A stretch of 64,000 nt of DNA from Amphimedon queenslandica. Taxonomy: Eukaryota > Porifera > Demospongiae > Haplosclerida > Niphatidae. The translations under genes and the position numbers were made by a program. Positions 60,801 through 64,000 of the stretch are shown here, piece after piece. The DNA lies in assembly GCF_000090795.2 (NCBI RefSeq), contig NW_003546256.1:521702-585701 (forward strand). Direction: 5' to 3'. The stretch's first letter is position 1. The number at the start of each line of letters is the position of its first letter. The notes beneath the pieces are model-generated. The model ran no database searches. It saw only the letters and a program-made list of their open reading frames with translations, and was not told the origin of the DNA.

Positions 60801-62515
60801 GGAGACCATTCATGAACAGTGAGCTTTAGTCTCTCTCTCTCTTGGTTTTTTATATCATACTCTCCCCCCCCCCAATTGTTTTTCTCACTCTCCCTCTCTT
60901 AGTATTACCTAAGAAAGATTTATCTAGTTGCATTGAGAACAGGTTCAACGATAAGGTACAGTATATGAAATTACAGCAACTTACATGTACATGTACATGT
61001 ATTATGTACCCAGTTTGACTGGTTTTAATTTCTCCATCCTGTACATGCTGATATGGTTAATAGATAATAGATACATAATTATACATGTGTCTCTCTTATT
61101 GTTCATAGGAGACATCAGATATGGTGTTTATTGTAGAGGGCAATCACATTTACGTTCACAGGGTCATCCTGAGAATGAGATGTGCCTACTTTTACTCCAT
61201 GCTGCAGAATGGGAAATGGAAGGAAAGTGAAATGGAGTGAGTACTGTATTGTGAGAAGCAGTTTTATATGTACACATGTACATTATATCTGCACATACTA
61301 GATGTACATGTACATGTACATGTATGTACCTACATGTATGTGATATTTATTTTTCTGCAGTACTTTTGAGATCAATGATTATCCTTACCACATATTCAAA
61401 GCCTTCGTCAGCTATTTCTATACTGATAATGTTGACCTACCAAATGAGGACATACCAGGTTTGTGTGCTTTTAATCAAAAGAATGAAGTAATTATGATAT
61501 AAACCAGAGAGTATATAAGGTGTCATTGCTAATATATGTACAGTACATGTACATGGACATTATTATTATTTTTATGCTCATACCAGACGCTAATGGTCAT
61601 AATGAAATAGTCAGATTGCAGTCGATTTGTTGAGAATTGCAAACCACAACTGGAAGTGGTTGTAGAATAAACTGTTAGTGATTTGATTTGCTTGTAAAAT
61701 GCTTATGCTAATAATTATAATACTAATCTCTTATCAATTAACATGAGGGAGATATGAAATTGTTTGTATTAGGGTAAACATTTTCATGTAATAATTTTTT
61801 TTTCATTTATTATTATTTTGATTGATTTTTAGATTTGTTAGAACTCTCTGATTGCTATTGTGAGACGGAGCTAAAGAAGAAATGTGAATTATTATTAAAG
61901 AGAACAATCTCTGTTGAGAATGCGATTGCATTATACACTATAGCACTAAGATACCAAGCTAAGGTAGTGTACATAATGTAGATGTACTGTATCCACACTT
62001 CCACCCAATAGTTCTGTGCTACAAATACAAGTACACATGAATGTTAATAATGCTTTACATACACAGTGTAGCTAGCCTTTTCTCTTCAAAAATAAAATTG
62101 TACCCTAGCAATTAGAATGTAGAGTGGTTCTAATCTACAATGTAATTCCAGTTCTAATTTAGTTCCAGTTCTAATTATTATTATAGGCTTACAGTTATTA
62201 GTTTTACCAGCTCTTTATTGTGCCAACCTTGTGGTCTGTAACCTAATGAGAGCTGCTGTATGATTATCCATTAGTACAATTGTTGAGTCTAGCTACACAT
62301 GTACACTAAGCACTGTGATCTTAATACCTAATGTAGAGTGCTGTGTTATATCATTATATTATGTTCTATTCTAGGAGTTGCAAGAATGCTCATTTCGGTA
62401 CATCACCAGACACTGCAGTGCAGTGATACTTAGTAAGGACTTTATTGGGATGGAGGAGTCAATTTCTAAGAAGTTGTTGGTGAGTCTTGCTGAGGCAGGA
62501 GTCTTCAAGAGTTAG
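57809..62515 (+). CDS. RCBTB: RCC1 and BTB domain protein (RCBTB1/2)
   Basis: Thirteen exons: 57809..58031, 58169..58392, 58658..58748, 58941..59008, 59626..59730, 59967..60106, 60457..60517, 60692..60818, 60903..60955, 61109..61236, 61361..61458, 61833..61963, 62375..62515 (1590 bp, 529 residues; human RCBTB1 has 531). The N-terminal half is a seven-bladed RCC1 propeller with repeats such as IYAWGANGYGQLGRGS, VYSWGFNNCGQLGCGD, ILSWGQNGSGQLGIGS and IYAWGANTHGQLGNAS. A BTB/POZ domain starts near residue 365 (SDMVFIVEGNHIYVHRVILR), followed by a BACK-like region ending SLAEAGVFKS. By family it may be a CUL3 adaptor linked to cell-cycle or oxidative-stress control. The chosen ATG at 57809 gives MSLSKWHILS, in line with human length. 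Confidence 0.93.
59190..59620 (+). repeat. Family-B repeat, two to three units
   Basis: CCATGTACTATAGTACAGGA near 59269 and CCCTGTACTATAGTACAGGG near 59446, with AAGTTTGAGCTGAGTCCGAT between. It lies in an RCBTB intron and ends only a few bases before the next exon's acceptor at 59625. Confidence 0.9.
60524..60562. repeat. TACATG-type hexanucleotide repeat
   Basis: Palindromic ACATGT tracts in an RCBTB intron. Similar tracts occur at 16501-16531, 36990-37020, 43795-43810, 59910-59935 and 61300-61325. Confidence 0.8.
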
Positions 62516-63146
62516 AAATGAAGTGCATTTTAGTACTTCATTTTTTGGTAGTTTTTCTGATCTATTTTTTGTTTCTTTTTGTGATTTTTATGGCAGCTTA
62601 TCCACTTAAAATTTGATATACCAGATAGACAGTTGTATTAGAATTATTTATCATTGTTATTATTATCATATAGACTTGTTTATTTTTGTTTATGTAAATA
62701 TTATTTATTACAAAAATAGTATTAATTTAAAAAATAGTTTTATGGGTATACTGTAATGTACAGTGCAACATTGCAATGTTGGATCTAGACTAAAATGTCT
62801 TCTATATTACTCTATTGTTGTAAAATTGTAATATTAGCTACTCATAATACATTACAATAGTTTGAAATGTGATGACTTATGAAGAAATTATGAATATCCG
62901 CATAATCTACCGGGAACCGTACACGAAAAAAATCCGGACGTGAGCGGTCCCCGGGGAGGATGGAGATATAAAGTAGAGCCTCTTAGCATCACAAAAAAAC
63001 CGAAGAAACTACATCAATAGAGAAGGACCTCCCCGGCTTTTAAACTCTCAAAGAAGCTCTCTGCAGTTTTGCTTGAAGACCCTGTACTACACGGTGGAGA
63101 AAATCACTCACGCGTGCTCTAGCTCCCGAGAGAAAGAGAGCTGGTC
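62516..63146. other. Intergenic 0.6 kb with promoter-like GC-rich end
   Basis: The first 370 bp are AT-rich 3' flank of RCBTB. From about 62900 the sequence becomes richer in CpG (ACCGGGAACCG, TCCGGACGTGAGCGGTCCCC), which is probably the promoter and 5' leader of the UTX-like gene. Confidence 0.55.
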
Positions 63147-63823
63147 ATGTCAGGCTCTCCTTTGCTAATGGACGATGATCCTATGAGAGGAGATCACGAA
63201 ACGACAGGCTCTGCTCCTCCTTCCCTTCCTCTACCTACACAGAATGAAATGTCATCGAAAGACATGGAGATTATCAAGAGCCTAGACAGGTAAGAACATT
63301 GTGTACATGAATTATTTTAAGCTGTTCCTTAATGTCTCCTTTTATCTTTAGTCGATCCTTTGGTTTTCTTGATCTACACGTCATTCCAAAGAACTCTCAT
63401 CATCGTACCTCCTCCAGCTCTCATCATTCTAACTCTGGAAACTCAATCTCTGACTTTGTCTCCAGACAATTCATTGCAAAGGTTGTTATTATCATCATTA
63501 TCGTCATCATTATTGCTGTTGTTGTTGTTATTATTATTATTGTTGTTATTATTATTGTTATTATCATTTATTGTGTGCTAAGCTAGTAGCTGTTCTTGTT
63601 ATTTTTTATTAAAATGAAGGTTGCCTATATTTATGGGGAAATGAGACGTACAGATGTTTCATTTTCTATTTCTCTCCCTTTCTCTCCTTCTCCTAACTCT
63701 CTGCACACACGCAGGGCATTGCTGTCCTCCAGTCTCAGTTACAGAATTGCAATGAAACCACGAAACCTTCTCTCCTCTGTCAAATCGGTCATCTTCACTT
63801 GCTCCTTGAGCAGTACCCTGAAG
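63147..63823 (+). CDS. KDM6A: KDM6A/UTX-like histone H3K27 demethylase, N-terminal exons
   Basis: Exons 63147..63289, 63352..63481 and 63715..63823; the gene continues beyond the window. It starts MSGSPLLMDDDPMRGDHETT. The first recognisable part is SLDSRSFGFLDLHV-like sequence across the first junction, matching the LDSRLFGF segment of UTX. The third exon reads KGIAVLQSQLQNC, then LLCQIGHLHLLLEQYPE, the first TPR, close to FCQLGHFNLLLEDYPKA of human UTX. Only the TPR start is visible. The JmjC demethylase domain would lie outside the window, so catalytic function is inferred from the N-terminus alone; the Y-linked and inactive UTY forms share this part. Confidence 0.75.
63482..63575. repeat. 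(ATT/GTT)n microsatellite in a UTX intron
   Basis: Mixed ATT, GTT and ATC trinucleotides directly after the donor of exon 2. Long open frames across it are artefacts. Confidence 0.85.
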
Positions 63824-63890
63824 GTATTATGAACATAAAAGCACTATTGTTGATATTTTAATCTAATATTGTGCACTTTATAGATCATAG

Positions 63891-63927
63891 AGAGAGAGAG
63901 AGAGAGAGAGAGTGGGGGAGGGAGGTA

Positions 63928-63958
<31 letters not shown>
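63891..63958. repeat. (GA)n and (GT)n microsatellites
   Basis: A GA tract followed by a GT tract in the third UTX intron. Confidence 0.9.
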
Positions 63959-64000
63959 TTTGCCTGCCTTGGGTGTGAAATTGCTATAATATGTCATGTG

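Overview
The window looks like a piece of an early-branching animal genome, most likely a demosponge such as Amphimedon queenslandica. The DNA is AT-rich. Genes are packed tightly on both strands, with many introns of only 43-60 bp. The proteins are typical of animals: a beta-arrestin, a plexin-domain-containing (TEM7-like) receptor, a UTX-type histone demethylase, RCC1-BTB, inversin-like, TMCO3 and AP-1 sigma. The species is inferred from gene content and architecture and was not checked by any search.

Layout. 1-702 (-): N-terminus of a myo-inositol/sugar transporter. 920-1523 (+): SERP1/RAMP4. 1759-5911 (-): TMCO3-like antiporter. 6058-7351 (-): membrane-anchored JmjC protein. 7424-9000 (+): AP-1 sigma. 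9181-10270 (-): RHBDL4-type rhomboid. 10351-14478 (+): a small unknown protein and an inversin-like ankyrin/IQ protein, which may share a first exon. 14629-19091 (-): arrestin. 19370-21445: two head-to-head paralogues of an unrecognised family. 21672-26046 (-): very-long-chain acyl-CoA dehydrogenase. 26230-28373 (+): aldo-keto reductase. 28452-30021 (-): calcium-regulated mitochondrial carrier. 30359-33334 (-): PLXDC-like receptor. 34562-35422 (+): LTO1. 35661-45456 (-): a large coiled-coil, possibly BAR-type gene. 46935-56937 (-): a tandem array of six intronless copies of a secreted 14-cysteine protein with a mucin-like stalk and a GPI-type tail. 57809-62515 (+): RCBTB. 63147-end (+): start of a KDM6A/UTX homologue.

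The most unusual region is the 10 kb array at 46935-57030. Its genes have no introns while every confidently assigned multi-kilobase neighbour does. The signal peptide, the C-terminal tail and a TATA box at an almost fixed distance are nearly invariant. The middle of the protein diverges, and the Ser/Thr/Pro stalk grows and shrinks through an 18-bp minisatellite. One copy (54375-55160) has lost its cysteine domain to repeat expansion.

Introns and intergenic gaps carry a dispersed family of tandem repeats with a unit of about 186 bp, centred on the perfect palindrome CCCTGTACTATAGTACAGGG. Two non-autonomous DNA transposons are also visible: a hAT-type element with an 8-bp target duplication at 17494-17900, and an element with TA duplication inserted into a repeat of the 186-bp family at 34012-34220. 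Exon boundaries were read by eye from GT/AG sites and reading-frame continuity. Where exon lengths were summed they give whole codons.
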